64,000 nt of DNA from Crenobacter cavernae (GTDB lineage Bacteria; Pseudomonadota; Gammaproteobacteria; Burkholderiales; Chromobacteriaceae), in the NCBI RefSeq assembly GCF_003355495.1, contig NZ_CP031337.1:2609001-2673000 (forward strand), given 5' to 3'. Position 1 is the stretch's first letter. Each line of letters starts with the position of its first letter. A program made the position numbers and the translations under genes. Positions 34,171 through 43,197 of the stretch are shown here, in pieces. A model generated the notes under the pieces. That model was given only the letters and a program-made list of their open reading frames with translations. It ran no database searches and was not told where the DNA came from.

Positions 34171-35373
34171 ATGAAAACGGTATTCGACTTTGCCATCGTC
34201 GGCGGCGGGATCGTCGGGCTGTCGACGGGCATGGCGCTGACGCGCCGCTTCCCGAACGCGTCCATCCTGGTGCTCGAGAAGGAGGCCGGCTGGGCGGCGC
34301 ACCAGACCGGCCACAACAGCGGCGTGATCCACTCGGGCATCTACTACAAGCCCGGCAGCCTGAAGGCGAAGTTCGCGCGCGAGGGCAACCGCTCGATGAC
34401 GAGCTTCTGCGAAGAGAACGGCATCGAGCACGACATCTGCGGCAAGGTGATCGTCGCGACGACGAGAGATGAGCTGGCGCTGCTGGACAATCTCTATCTG
34501 CGCGGCCGGCAGAACCGCTTGGACATCGAGAAGATCGGCCCGGAAGCGCTCAAGGAGATCGAGCCGCACGTGAACGGCCTCGCCGCCATCCGCGTGCCGG
34601 GCGCCGGCATCGTCGACTACCGCGCCGTCTGCCGCGCGTTCGCGCGGATCATCGAGGAGGGCGGCGGCGAATTGCGTCTGGGCCAGGAGGTGCGCCGCAT
34701 CACGCGCGGCGGCGGCCGGGTCGAGCTCGTCACGCAGGACGCGGCCTACAGCGCGCGCTTCCTGATCAACTGCGCCGGGCTCTTCTGCGACCGGGTCGCT
34801 CGGATGGACGACGCCGATCCCCAGCTGAAGATCGTGCCGTTTCGCGGCGAGTACTACGAGATCAAGCCCGAGCGCCGCCACCTGGTGAAACACCTGATCT
34901 ACCCGGTGCCCAACCCGGCCTTCCCCTTCCTCGGCGTGCACTACACGCGGATGATAGGCGGCCACGTCGAGGCCGGGCCGAACGCGGTGCTCGCGTTCAA
35001 GCGCGAGGGCTACGGCAAGCGCGACTTCAACCTGCGCGACATGGCCGAGGTGCTCGCCTACCCGGGCTTCTGGAAGCTCTCCGCGAAGTACTGGCGCGAA
35101 GGGCTGGACGAGATGGTGCGTTCGGTCAGCAAGACCGCCTTCGTGAAGAGCCTGCAACAGCTGATCCCGGATATCTGTGCCGACGACCTCGTGCCTGCCC
35201 CCGCAGGGGTGCGCGCGCAGGCGCTCAAGCGCGACGGCGGCCTGGTCGACGACTTCCACATCATCGAGGGTGAGCGCAGCATCCACGTATGCAACGCGCC
35301 GTCGCCGGCCGCCACCGCGTCGATCGAGATCGGCCGCCATGTCGCCGCGCGCGTGCCGGCGTTCTGGTCCTGA
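34171..35373 (+). CDS. lhgO: L-2-hydroxyglutarate oxidase
   Basis: FAD enzyme that oxidises L-2-hydroxyglutarate to 2-oxoglutarate and passes electrons to the membrane quinone pool. 400 residues with N-terminal FAD motif GGGIVGLSTG, the family segment HQTGHNSGVIHSGIYY, and a C-terminal CNAPSPAATAS. Second gene of the glaH-lhgO pair with 12-nt spacing. The ribosome site is weak, consistent with coupling. Together they return glutarate carbon to the TCA cycle. Confidence 0.94.
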   Translation: MKTVFDFAIVGGGIVGLSTGMALTRRFPNASILVLEKEAGWAAHQTGHNSGVIHSGIYYKPGSLKAKFAREGNRSMTSFCEENGIEHDICGKVIVATTRDELALLDNLYLRGRQNRLDIEKIGPEALKEIEPHVNGLAAIRVPGAGIVDYRAVCRAFARIIEEGGGELRLGQEVRRITRGGGRVELVTQDAAYSARFLINCAGLFCDRVARMDDADPQLKIVPFRGEYYEIKPERRHLVKHLIYPVPNPAFPFLGVHYTRMIGGHVEAGPNAVLAFKREGYGKRDFNLRDMAEVLAYPGFWKLSAKYWREGLDEMVRSVSKTAFVKSLQQLIPDICADDLVPAPAGVRAQALKRDGGLVDDFHIIEGERSIHVCNAPSPAATASIEIGRHVAARVPAFWS

Positions 35374-35397
35374 GTGCTTTTGCGAGGAATAGAAGAG

Positions 35398-36753
35398 ATG
35401 AAACAGTCCAGCGTACCCGGCCACGTCGCGGCCTTTCTGGAAAAGCACCGCGTGCGCGAGGTGGAATGCCTGCTGCCCGACCTGAACGGCTACCCGCGCG
35501 GCAAGGTGCTGCCGGCGGCGGCGTTCGCCGCCGGGCAGGAGCTGCGCGTGGCGCGCGCGGTGGCGATCCACACCGTGGTCGGCGACTTTCCCGACTACCG
35601 CTTCTACGGCGAGCGCGACCCGGACATGATCCTGGCGCCGGACTACGAGAGCCTGCGCCTGGTGCCGTGGTCCGACGGCCGGCGCGCGCTGGCGATCCAC
35701 GACTGCCGCGACCTCGACGGCAAGCTGACGCCCATCGCGTCGCGCAGCGTGCTCAAGGCGGTGCTCGCGCGCTACGCCGAGCGCGGCTGGCAGCCCATCG
35801 TCGCGCCGGAGCTGGAGTTTTACCTGCTCGCGCCCAATCCCGATCCGACCCAGCCGCTGACGCCGCCGGTGGCGCGCTGCGGCCGGCGCGAGATCGGCCA
35901 TTCTGCGTTCAGCTTTTCCGCGCTCAATGAATTTTCCGCGTTTTTCGACGACCTGCACCACGCGCTCGACGCGCTCGACATCCGCGGCGACACCTTCGTG
36001 CACGAACTGGGCCCGAGCCAGTTCGAGATCAACCTCAAGCACGACGACGCGTTGGAACTCGCCGACCAGACCTTCCTGTTCAAGTACGCGCTGCGCGAGG
36101 TCGGGCTCAAGCACGGTCTGTACGTGGTCTGCATGGCCAAGCCGATCGCAGGCTCCCCGGGCAGTTCGATGCACATCCATCAGAGCCTCGTCGAGCCCAG
36201 AAGCGGCCGCAACCTGTTCAGCCAGGCCGACGGCGAAGCCAGCCCGCTGTTCGCGCACTACATCGCCGGCCTGCAGGCCTGCCTGCCGTCGCTGATGCCG
36301 CTGATGGCGCCGTACGTGAACTCGTACCGGCGCTTCACCAAGAACATGGCGGCGCCGGTCAACCTGTCGTGGGGGCTGGACAACCGCTCGGTGGGGCTAC
36401 GCGTGCCGCTGTCGGGGCCCGACGCGCGCCGCGTGGAGAACCGGCTGCCCGGCTGCGACGCCAACCCCTACCTCGCGCTGGCGGCGAGCCTGGCGGCGGG
36501 CCTGTACGGGATCGAGCAAGAACTGGAACCGACGCCGCCGAGCGAAGGCAACGTGTTCTACGGACAGCAGAGCGTCGCGCTGCCGCGTTCGCTCGACGCC
36601 GCGCTCGAACGCATGGCAAACAGCGAGATCCCGCGCCGGCTGTTCGGCGACGAGTTCGTCGCGGCCTTCGTCGCCGCCAAGGAGGTGGAGCTGGAGAGCT
36701 TTCTCGCCGAAGTCACGCCGTGGGAGCGGCGCTACCTCGCGACGCAGGCCTGA
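35398..36753 (+). CDS. Glutamine synthetase family protein, gamma-glutamylpolyamine synthetase-like
   Basis: 451 residues from ATG 35398 with GAGGAA 8 nt ahead (a start at 35374 would overlap the region just after lhgO). GlnA-type fold: N-terminal beta-grasp with VECLLPDLNGYPRGK; catalytic domain with PELEFYLL, GPSQFEINL, SSMHIHQSL, NSYRRF and LPGCDANPYLALA. The VEC..PD..G..RGK start is typical of PuuA/GlnA3-like enzymes that ligate glutamate to polyamines rather than ammonia. It lies 24 nt after lhgO in the same orientation, so it probably belongs to that operon. Cadaverine or putrescine is a plausible substrate. Confidence 0.85.
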   Translation: MKQSSVPGHVAAFLEKHRVREVECLLPDLNGYPRGKVLPAAAFAAGQELRVARAVAIHTVVGDFPDYRFYGERDPDMILAPDYESLRLVPWSDGRRALAIHDCRDLDGKLTPIASRSVLKAVLARYAERGWQPIVAPELEFYLLAPNPDPTQPLTPPVARCGRREIGHSAFSFSALNEFSAFFDDLHHALDALDIRGDTFVHELGPSQFEINLKHDDALELADQTFLFKYALREVGLKHGLYVVCMAKPIAGSPGSSMHIHQSLVEPRSGRNLFSQADGEASPLFAHYIAGLQACLPSLMPLMAPYVNSYRRFTKNMAAPVNLSWGLDNRSVGLRVPLSGPDARRVENRLPGCDANPYLALAASLAAGLYGIEQELEPTPPSEGNVFYGQQSVALPRSLDAALERMANSEIPRRLFGDEFVAAFVAAKEVELESFLAEVTPWERRYLATQA

Positions 36754-36768
36754 TCCGTCCCCGCAAGA

Positions 36769-36797
36769 ACAAAACACCCCGGCGAGCCGGGATGTTC
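36769..36797. terminator. Terminator between convergent genes
   Basis: AACACCCCGGC-GA-GCCGGGATGTT with T runs on the minus strand. Confidence 0.65.
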
Positions 36798-36807
36798 TGG
36801 TCGGCCT

Positions 36808-38196
36808 TCAGACGCGGGCCAGAAAGTCGTACAGGCGCGCGTCGTCGCAGTAAGCGACGTTGAAGCGCAGCCAGGGCGACGGCCGGTTGTCGTTGACGAA
36901 CAGGTGGCCGGGCGCGAGGAAGATGCCGGCGCCCGCCGCCTCGCGCGACAGCCGGGCGGCGTCGTCGTGGCCCGGGTGGCGCGCCCAGACGAACATGCCC
37001 TCGTGCGCGTGCGGGCCGAACAGTTCCAGCCCGACCTCGGCCAACCCCTGCCGTGTCGTCCGCTGCGCGTTGGAGAGCCGCTCGCGCAGCGCTTTCAGGT
37101 GCTTGCGATGCCGGCCCTCGGTCAGGATCTGGTAGGTCGCGCGCTCGGTCAGCTCGCAGCTGGTGAGCCCGGTCATCATCTTGAACTGCGTCAGGTCCTC
37201 GATCAGGTCCGGGTGGCCGGCGATGTAGCCGACGCGCAGGCTCGCGCAGATGGTCTTGGAGAAGCTGTTGACGTAGACCACGCGGCTGAGCTGATCCATG
37301 CTCGCCAGCGCGCGGCGCGAGCTAGGGTCGAGTTCGGCGTAGATATCGTCCTCGACGACGACGAAGTCATGGCGCTCGGCCAACTTCAGGATCTGGTGCG
37401 CGGTCGCCGCCGAGCACGACGCGCCGGTCGGGTTCTGCAGTCGCGGGTTGGTGAACAGCGCGCGCGGTCGGTGTTGTTGCAGCAGCGCCTCGAGCGCGGA
37501 AAGGTCGGGTCCCTGCGGCGTCCACGGTACGCCGACGACCTTCGCGCCGATGCGCTTGAGGTGGAACAGCAGGATGCTGTAGCCGGGTTCGTCGACGAAC
37601 ACCGTCTCGCCCGGCTTGACGAGGTACTGCGCCAACAGGCCGAGCGCGTGCGAGGCGCCGGTGGTGAGTAGGATTTGTTCGGGCGGCGCGTAGATCTCAT
37701 GCTCGGCGAGCCAGTCGGCGATCTTGCGGCGCAGCGGCGGATAGCCTTGCGGCGCGCCGTAGCCGGTCAACAGGTCGCCGGCCTGATTGGACACCGCGCG
37801 CAGGTTGCGCCGCAGGCTGTCGTCGTCCATCCATTTTTCCGGCAGCCAGCCGCAGCCGGGGTTGAGCTCGGCCGCGCCGTTTTCCCACGATTTGTGCAGC
37901 ATCCACAGCGAATCGAAGCGGACCTCGTGCGCGCCGCCGGCATCGGGCGTCGTACGCGGCTGGAAGCTCCTCACGTAGAAACCGGTGTTCTGGCGCGGCA
38001 CCAGATAGCCTTCGGCGACCAGCCGGTCGTACGCGTCGATCACCGTCGACACGCTGACGCCGTGCGTCTCGGCGAAGGCGCGGATCGACGGCAGCTTGGT
38101 CCCGGCGCGCAGCTTCTGCGTGTCGATCAGCGATTTGAAATGCCCGACGATCTGCATCACCAAGGGCGTGGGCAAGCTGGCATTCAACGAGAACAT
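36808..38196 (-). CDS. MocR/PdxR-type regulator (GntR HTH + aminotransferase-like domain)
   Basis: 462 residues from ATG 38196; the frame extends 153 nt further up but without homology. N-terminal winged helix of the GntR type (LRAGTKLPSIRAFAETHGVSVSTVIDAYDRL), a linker, then a fold-type I PLP domain with NPTGASC and the Lys motif SFSKTICASLRVGYIAG. Such proteins sense an amine or amino acid through PLP. It is divergent from the omega-transaminase gene at 38449, its likely target, across a 252-nt region with repeated CAATTGG. Confidence 0.88.
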   Translation of the reverse strand: MFSLNASLPTPLVMQIVGHFKSLIDTQKLRAGTKLPSIRAFAETHGVSVSTVIDAYDRLVAEGYLVPRQNTGFYVRSFQPRTTPDAGGAHEVRFDSLWMLHKSWENGAAELNPGCGWLPEKWMDDDSLRRNLRAVSNQAGDLLTGYGAPQGYPPLRRKIADWLAEHEIYAPPEQILLTTGASHALGLLAQYLVKPGETVFVDEPGYSILLFHLKRIGAKVVGVPWTPQGPDLSALEALLQQHRPRALFTNPRLQNPTGASCSAATAHQILKLAERHDFVVVEDDIYAELDPSSRRALASMDQLSRVVYVNSFSKTICASLRVGYIAGHPDLIEDLTQFKMMTGLTSCELTERATYQILTEGRHRKHLKALRERLSNAQRTTRQGLAEVGLELFGPHAHEGMFVWARHPGHDDAARLSREAAGAGIFLAPGHLFVNDNRPSPWLRFNVAYCDDARLYDFLARV

Positions 38197-38346
38197 GGGT
38201 CCGATTCTAAGCGTTTTCGCCGCCGGCGGGGCGGGGACGAGCGTCGGGTCGAAGAGGCGGCGCTCACCGCGATGCCCGGGATAAACAGCATCGGAGGGAT
38301 CAGGCCGGAGCTGGCTTGCCGCAAGGCGACACGGTTTTGCAGAAAA

Positions 38347-38399
38347 CAATTGGCACCATCTGTTTTGTTTTAATGGCTCTTATGTAAAGGGCCAATTGG
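38347..38399. promoter_or_regulatory. Candidate operator of the MocR-type regulator
   Basis: CAATTGG occurs at 38347-38353 and again (as CCAATTGG) at 38392-38399, 46 nt apart, around TGTTTTGTTTTAATGG. Two spaced half-sites fit head-to-tail MocR dimers. Positional inference. Confidence 0.35.
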
Positions 38400-38448
38400 G
38401 TGTGAAATAAACCATCGCGTGCACTGCACGTCATCCCGGAGAATCGCC

Positions 38449-39822
38449 ATGAGCACCGCCGACCTTTCGCTGCGCGACCGCGCCGCACTGTTGCATCCGA
38501 CCACCCATCTCGGCCGCCACGCCGCCCAGGGTCCGCTGATCATCGAGCGCGGCGAGGGCATCCACGTGTGGGACAGCGAGGGCCGCCAGTACATCGAAGG
38601 CATGGCCGGGCTGTGGTGCACCGCGCTCGGCTACGGCGTGCCGGAATTGGCCGACGTGGCCGCCGAGCAGATCAGGAAGCTGTCGTACTCGCATCTTTTC
38701 AGCAGCAAGAGCCACGAGCCGGCGATCCTGCTCGCCGAAAAACTGAAGGAGCTGGCGCCGTTTTCCGCCGGCAAGGTGTTCTTCGGCCATTCCGGCTCGG
38801 ACGCCAACGACACGCAGATCAAGCTGATCTGGTACTACAACAACCTGATCGGCCGCCCCGAGAAGAAAAAGATCATCTCTCGCGACCGCGCCTACCACGG
38901 CGTGACGCTCGGCGCCGCGACCTTGACCGGGCTCGCCGTCAACCACAAGGGTTTCGACCTGCCGCTCGACTACGTGCGCCGCGTACGCTGCCCGCACTTC
39001 TACCGCGAAGGCCTGCCGGGCGAGACCGAGCAGGAATTCTCGACCCGCCTCGCGAACGAGCTCGAGGAACTGATCGTCAAGGAAGGCGCCGACACCATCG
39101 CCGCCTTCATCGCCGAACCGGTGATGGGCGCCGGCGGTGTCGTCGTGCCGCCGGCCGACTACTTCGAGAAGATCCAGGCGGTGCTCAAGCGCCACGACAT
39201 CCTCTTGATCGACGACGAAGTGATCTGCGGCTTCGGCCGCACCGGCCAGTGGTTCGGTTCGCAGGCGCTGGGCATGCAGCCGGACACGATGTCGGTCGCC
39301 AAGGCGCTTTCGTCCGGCTACCAGCCGATCGGCGCGGTGCTGATCCCTGACTGGATGTACGAGGCGCTCGAGGCGGGCAGCAAGGACATGGGCGTGTTCG
39401 GCCACGGTTACACCTATAGCGGCCACCCGGTGTGCGCGGCGGTCGCGCTGAAGAACCTGGAGTTGCTGCAAGAGCGCCGCGTCGTCGAGCATGCCGCCGA
39501 GGTGTCCGACCGCTTCCAGTCGCACCTCAACGCGTTCGCCGAACACCCGCTGGTCGGCGAGGCGCGCGGCGTCGGCCTGATCGGCGCGCTGGAACTGGTC
39601 AGCGACAAGGCGAGCCGCGCCGGCTTCCCGGCGACGCTGGGCGTCGCCGCCTACTGCCAGGCGCGCGCCGAGGCGCATGGGCTGATCGTACGTTCGCTCG
39701 GCAGTGACACCATCGCGTTCTGCCCGCCGCTGGTGGCGACCGAGGCCGAGATCGACGAGCTGTTCGACCGCTTCGGCCGCGCGCTCGACGACACGACCCA
39801 GTGGCTGAAGTCGCAGCGTTAA
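38449..39822 (+). CDS. Omega-aminotransferase (putrescine/cadaverine:pyruvate type)
   Basis: Class III PLP aminotransferase of 457 residues from ATG 38449 with GGAG upstream. Landmarks: WDSEGRQYIEGMAGLWC, YYHG-type DRAYHGVT, DDEVICGFGRTG, and Lys in MSVAKALSSGYQP. It resembles SpuC and the omega-transaminases of Chromobacterium and Pseudomonas that act on diamines or beta-alanine. The context (PuuA-like gene, MocR regulator, gabT/gabD) argues for cadaverine or putrescine to aminoaldehyde. Exact substrate is not proven. Confidence 0.86.
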   Translation: MSTADLSLRDRAALLHPTTHLGRHAAQGPLIIERGEGIHVWDSEGRQYIEGMAGLWCTALGYGVPELADVAAEQIRKLSYSHLFSSKSHEPAILLAEKLKELAPFSAGKVFFGHSGSDANDTQIKLIWYYNNLIGRPEKKKIISRDRAYHGVTLGAATLTGLAVNHKGFDLPLDYVRRVRCPHFYREGLPGETEQEFSTRLANELEELIVKEGADTIAAFIAEPVMGAGGVVVPPADYFEKIQAVLKRHDILLIDDEVICGFGRTGQWFGSQALGMQPDTMSVAKALSSGYQPIGAVLIPDWMYEALEAGSKDMGVFGHGYTYSGHPVCAAVALKNLELLQERRVVEHAAEVSDRFQSHLNAFAEHPLVGEARGVGLIGALELVSDKASRAGFPATLGVAAYCQARAEAHGLIVRSLGSDTIAFCPPLVATEAEIDELFDRFGRALDDTTQWLKSQR

Positions 39823-39843
39823 GCTCGGCCCGGCATGGCCTGC

Positions 39844-39877
39844 AACCCGGACGGCGCGAGCCGCCCGGGTTTTTTTA
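39844..39877 (+). terminator. Terminator of the transaminase gene
   Basis: AACCCGGACGGC...GCCGCCCGGGTT with a seven-T tail. Confidence 0.82.
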
Positions 39878-39878
39878 G

Positions 39879-40241
39879 GCTGGTGCGTGCGGCGGTGAAC
39901 CCGTGCTCGGCCAACCTCTTCGAGCCGGGGCGATTCGTCTGCTCGAATGCGGCGTCCCTGAAACCTGATTTCGGCATTCGTATTCATGACGAAGGGACCA
40001 TCGCCGACGACGGCTTCGTCGATGGGCTCTTGGTCGAGGAGCAGGGCGATGCCGGCTCGTCGGCCAAGAGTTCGAAGCCCGCGGTCTCGACCCCGTGCAT
40101 ATAGTTGAATGGTGTGGAGGTGACACTTGCAGACGCGACCCGTCTCATACCCGTCTCATACCCGCCTCATGCGCGCGATTCGCCGTCCGATGCGACGGCG
40201 GGCCGGATGAGCTACGTCAGTTTCCTACTCGGAGCCGAGCC
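39879..40241. other. Gap between the transaminase gene and ycaC
   Basis: 363 bases. It holds one copy of the dispersed word and a frame over 39835-40104 with GC-rich coding-like composition but no recognisable family. I see no convincing promoter or gene. Confidence 0.4.
39905..39917 (-). repeat. Dispersed TTGGCCGAG word, intergenic copy
   Basis: GCTCGGCCAACCT, a near-full-length copy in reverse orientation. Confidence 0.55.
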
Positions 40242-40871
40242 ATGAGCGATCAATTCAAGTACAAGCGCCTGTCCAAAGACGATGCGGCGGTCCTGCTCGT
40301 CGACCACCAATCCGGACTGATCACCCTCGTGCAGGACTTCTCGCCGGGCGAGTTCAAGAACAATGTGCTGGCGCTGGCCGACGTCGCCCAGTTTTTCAAG
40401 CTGCCGACCCTCCTCACCACCAGTTTCGAGGACGGCCCCAACGGCCCCTTGGTGCCCGAGCTGAAGGAAGCCTTCCCGGATGCGCCGTTCATTCCTCGTC
40501 CCGGACAAATCAACGCCTGGGACAATGAGGACTTCCGCAATGCCATCAAGGCCACGGGCCGCAAACAGCTCATCATCGCCGGGGTCGTGACCGAGGTCTG
40601 CGTCGCCTTCCCCGCGCTGTCGGCCATCGAGGAGGGGTACGAAGTCTTCGTGGTGACCGACGCCTCGGGCACTTTCAACGAAGTCACCCGCCATGCGGCC
40701 TGGAATCGCATGGCCGAGGCCGGCGCACAGTTGATGACGTGGTTCGGCGTGGCGTGCGAGCTGCACCGCGACTGGCGCAACGATATCGAGGGCCTCGGCA
40801 ATCTGCTGTCCAATCACATCCCCAACTACCGGAACCTGATCTCCAGCTACCTGGCCAAGACAGCAAAGTAG
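40242..40871 (+). CDS. ycaC: YcaC-type isochorismatase family hydrolase
   Basis: 209 residues from ATG 40242. The nucleophile Cys120 is in the highly conserved GVVTEVCVAFPALSAIEEG, and Asp21 in LLVDHQ. Long stretches such as RPGQINAWDNEDF and TWFGVACELHRDWRNDIEGL match E. coli YcaC. YcaC forms an octamer; its physiological substrate is unknown. The frame is open upstream but the added residues are unlike the family. It is followed 118 nt later by an FMN reductase on the same strand. Confidence 0.92.
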   Translation: MSDQFKYKRLSKDDAAVLLVDHQSGLITLVQDFSPGEFKNNVLALADVAQFFKLPTLLTTSFEDGPNGPLVPELKEAFPDAPFIPRPGQINAWDNEDFRNAIKATGRKQLIIAGVVTEVCVAFPALSAIEEGYEVFVVTDASGTFNEVTRHAAWNRMAEAGAQLMTWFGVACELHRDWRNDIEGLGNLLSNHIPNYRNLISSYLAKTAK

Positions 40872-40989
40872 CGTAGATCGAAACCTGGTGCCTTGAGTCC
40901 GTTTAGGCAGGGCTCAAAGCATCCTGTTATGTGCGATGAAAAGGGCGTGCTCGAAACATCGCATCGCGACGCTGAGGAAGGGACATAGC

Positions 40990-41562
40990 ATGACAAGCAT
41001 TGTTGGCATTTCCGGCAGCCTTCGGGCCGGCTCCTACAACACCGCCTTGTTGCGAGCCGCCTTGCGGCTGGCTCCCGACGGCACGGTCATCGAAATCGCG
41101 TCGATCAGGGGAATACCGCTCTACGATGGCGACGTGGAAAGCGCTTCCGGCCTGCCCGAAAGCGTCGTCGCGCTGAAATCGAGCATCGAGCACGCCGACG
41201 GCTTGCTGCTGGTGACGCCCGAGTACAACAACTCCCTGCCGGGCGTGTTCAAGAACGCCATAGACTGGCTCTCCCGCCCGCCCGCCGACATCCCCAAAGT
41301 CTTCGGCAACCTCCCGGTCGCCGTCATCGGCGCCTCTCCCGGCGGATTCGGCACCATCCTGGCCCAGAATGCCTGGCTGCCGGTGCTGAGAACGCTGGGA
41401 ACCCGCCCGTGGTTCGGCGGGCGCCTGATGATGTCCCGGGCGAGCGGCCTGTTCGACGAGGCCGGCGAATTGGTCGATGAGGCGGTGCAGACGCAGCTTC
41501 GTCGCTTCCTGCATGGCTTTGCCGCGTATGTCGAGTCTCAGTCGCCGCACAGGTCGGAATAG
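40990..41562 (+). CDS. NADPH-dependent FMN reductase family protein
   Basis: 190-residue flavodoxin-fold protein from ATG 40990 (GAGGAAGGGA upstream; an in-frame start 54 nt earlier lacks family match). The N-terminal phosphate loop GISGSLRAGSYNTALLRA binds FMN; TPEYNNSLPGVFKNAIDWLSR is the family signature. Close to ChrR/YieF-type quinone or azo reductases. Probably a detoxifying quinone reductase; it may be expressed with ycaC. Confidence 0.88.
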   Translation: MTSIVGISGSLRAGSYNTALLRAALRLAPDGTVIEIASIRGIPLYDGDVESASGLPESVVALKSSIEHADGLLLVTPEYNNSLPGVFKNAIDWLSRPPADIPKVFGNLPVAVIGASPGGFGTILAQNAWLPVLRTLGTRPWFGGRLMMSRASGLFDEAGELVDEAVQTQLRRFLHGFAAYVESQSPHRSE

Positions 41563-41603
41563 CCGCCTTCTGATCGGCTCAGGGCCGAATCCACGCATGG
41601 CCC

Positions 41604-41618
41604 AACGTTGGCCGAGCC
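41604..41618 (+). repeat. Dispersed TTGGCCGAG word, intergenic copy
   Basis: AACGTTGGCCGAGCC after the FMN reductase gene. Confidence 0.55.
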
Positions 41619-41631
41619 CATCTTCAACACG

Positions 41632-41663
41632 AAAAAAAGCCCTCCGCCGGCAGGGGGAGGGCA
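41632..41663 (-). terminator. Terminator of the gabT-gabD operon
   Basis: On the minus strand: GCCCTCC..., stem to GGAGGGC, then seven T. Just after the gabD stop. Confidence 0.78.
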
Positions 41664-41690
41664 AGGGCGGATCGCATCCACCGGAACGTC

Positions 41691-43142
41691 TTACAGCGCC
41701 ATGCACAGGTACTTGATTTCGAGGTACTCGTCGAGGCCGTACTTCGAGCCTTCGCGGCCGAGGCCCGATTGTTTCACGCCGCCGAACGGGCTCATCTCGT
41801 TAGAGATCAGACCGGTGTTGACGCCGACCATGCCGTATTCGAGCGCCTCGCCGACACGCCACACGCGGCCGATGTCGCGGCTGAAGAAGTAGGCGGCCAG
41901 GCCGAACTCGGTGTCGTTCGCGTAGCCGACGACTTCCTCCTCGCTCGTGAAGCGGAACAGCGGCGCGAGCGGGCCGAAGGTCTCTTCGCGCGCGACCTTC
42001 ATCTGCTGCGTGACGCCGGAGAGGATGGTCGGCTGGAAGAAGGTGCCGCCCAGCGCGTGGCGTGTGCCGCCCAACAGCACGGTTGCGCCTTTCTCGCGCG
42101 CATCGGCGATGTGGTCTTCGACCTTGGCCAGCGCGTCGGCGTCGATCAGCGGGCCCTGCGTGCTGCCGGCGTCGAGCCCGTTGCCGGCCTCGAGCTTGGC
42201 GACCGCGTTCACCAGCTTGTCGGCGAAGCGCTCGTAGACGCCGGCCTGCACGTAGATGCGGTTCGCGCACACACAGGTCTGGCCTGTATTGCGAAATTTC
42301 GACGCGAGCACGCCTTCGACCGCGGCGTCCAGGTCCGCATCGTCGAACACGATGAACGGCGCGTTACCGCCCAGTTCGAGCGACATTTTCTTGATCGTGG
42401 CAGCGCACTGGCGCATCAGCAGGCGGCCGATCTCGGTCGAGCCGGTGAACGACAGCTTCTTGACGATCGGGCTGCTGGTCAGCACGCCGCCGATCTCTGC
42501 CGCATCGCCGGTCACGATGCTCAACAGGCCCTTAGGCAGCCCGGCGCGCTCGGCCAGCGCCGCCAGCGCCAGCGCCGAGAACGGCGTCTGCTCGGCCGGC
42601 TTGACCACCATCGGGCAGCCGGCGGCCAGCGCCGGCGCGGCCTTGCGCGTGATCATCGCCGCCGGGAAGTTCCACGGCGTGATCGCGGCGGTGACGCCGA
42701 TCGGCTCCTTGGTGACGACGAGGCGCTTATCTGCGGTAGGCGCCGGGATGGTGTCGCCGTAGGCACGCTTGGCTTCCTCGGCGAACCATTCGATGAAGCT
42801 CGCCGCGTACGCGACTTCGCCTTTGGCCTCGGCGAGCGGCTTGCCCTGCTCGAGCGTCATGATGCGTGCGAGGTCGTCGGCGTTGTCGAGCATCAGCTCG
42901 TACCAGCGGCGCAGCACGGCGGCTCGGGCTTTGGCCGGTTGCGCGCGCCAGGCGGCGAAGGCCTTGTTCGCGGCGGCGACGGCGCGCTCGGTCTCGGCGG
43001 CGCCCATGCGCGGCACATGGCCGAGCACGTCGCCGGTGGCCGGGTTGGTGACGGCGAAGCTGGTGCCGTCGTTGGCGTCACACCATTCGCCGGCGATATA
43101 CGCCTGTTGGCGGAAAAGAGACGGGTCTTTGAGGTTTTGCAT
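41691..43142 (-). CDS. gabD: Succinate/glutarate semialdehyde dehydrogenase
   Basis: NAD(P)-dependent aldehyde dehydrogenase of 483 residues from ATG 43142 (the upstream extension to 43229 overlaps gabT and lacks support). Catalytic Cys in NTGQTCVCANRIYV, general base Glu in MSLELGGNAPF, and the GSTEIGR motif. It oxidises succinate semialdehyde from GABA or glutarate semialdehyde from 5-aminovalerate (then called DavD). Second gene after gabT on the minus strand with a 55-nt gap that holds an inverted pair of the TTGGCCGAG word. Confidence 0.92.
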   Translation of the reverse strand: MQNLKDPSLFRQQAYIAGEWCDANDGTSFAVTNPATGDVLGHVPRMGAAETERAVAAANKAFAAWRAQPAKARAAVLRRWYELMLDNADDLARIMTLEQGKPLAEAKGEVAYAASFIEWFAEEAKRAYGDTIPAPTADKRLVVTKEPIGVTAAITPWNFPAAMITRKAAPALAAGCPMVVKPAEQTPFSALALAALAERAGLPKGLLSIVTGDAAEIGGVLTSSPIVKKLSFTGSTEIGRLLMRQCAATIKKMSLELGGNAPFIVFDDADLDAAVEGVLASKFRNTGQTCVCANRIYVQAGVYERFADKLVNAVAKLEAGNGLDAGSTQGPLIDADALAKVEDHIADAREKGATVLLGGTRHALGGTFFQPTILSGVTQQMKVAREETFGPLAPLFRFTSEEEVVGYANDTEFGLAAYFFSRDIGRVWRVGEALEYGMVGVNTGLISNEMSPFGGVKQSGLGREGSKYGLDEYLEIKYLCMAL

Positions 43143-43154
43143 GAAGGGCTCCCG

Positions 43155-43191
43155 GGCTCGGCCAAGCTTTATGCTCAAGGTTGGCCGAGCC
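43155..43191. repeat. Inverted pair of the TTGGCCGAG word between gabT and gabD
   Basis: GGCTCGGCCAAGCTT, short loop, AAGGTTGGCCGAGCC: a 15-bp stem with one mismatch. There is no T run on either side, so it could be a processing or stability hairpin within the operon rather than a full terminator. Confidence 0.6.
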
Positions 43192-43197
43192 TGTGTC

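Noticed and set aside
34114..36258. A 714-codon minus-strand open frame over lhgO and the PuuA-like gene
   Set aside because: Antisense to two recognised enzymes with clear catalytic motifs; composition is that of a shadow frame.
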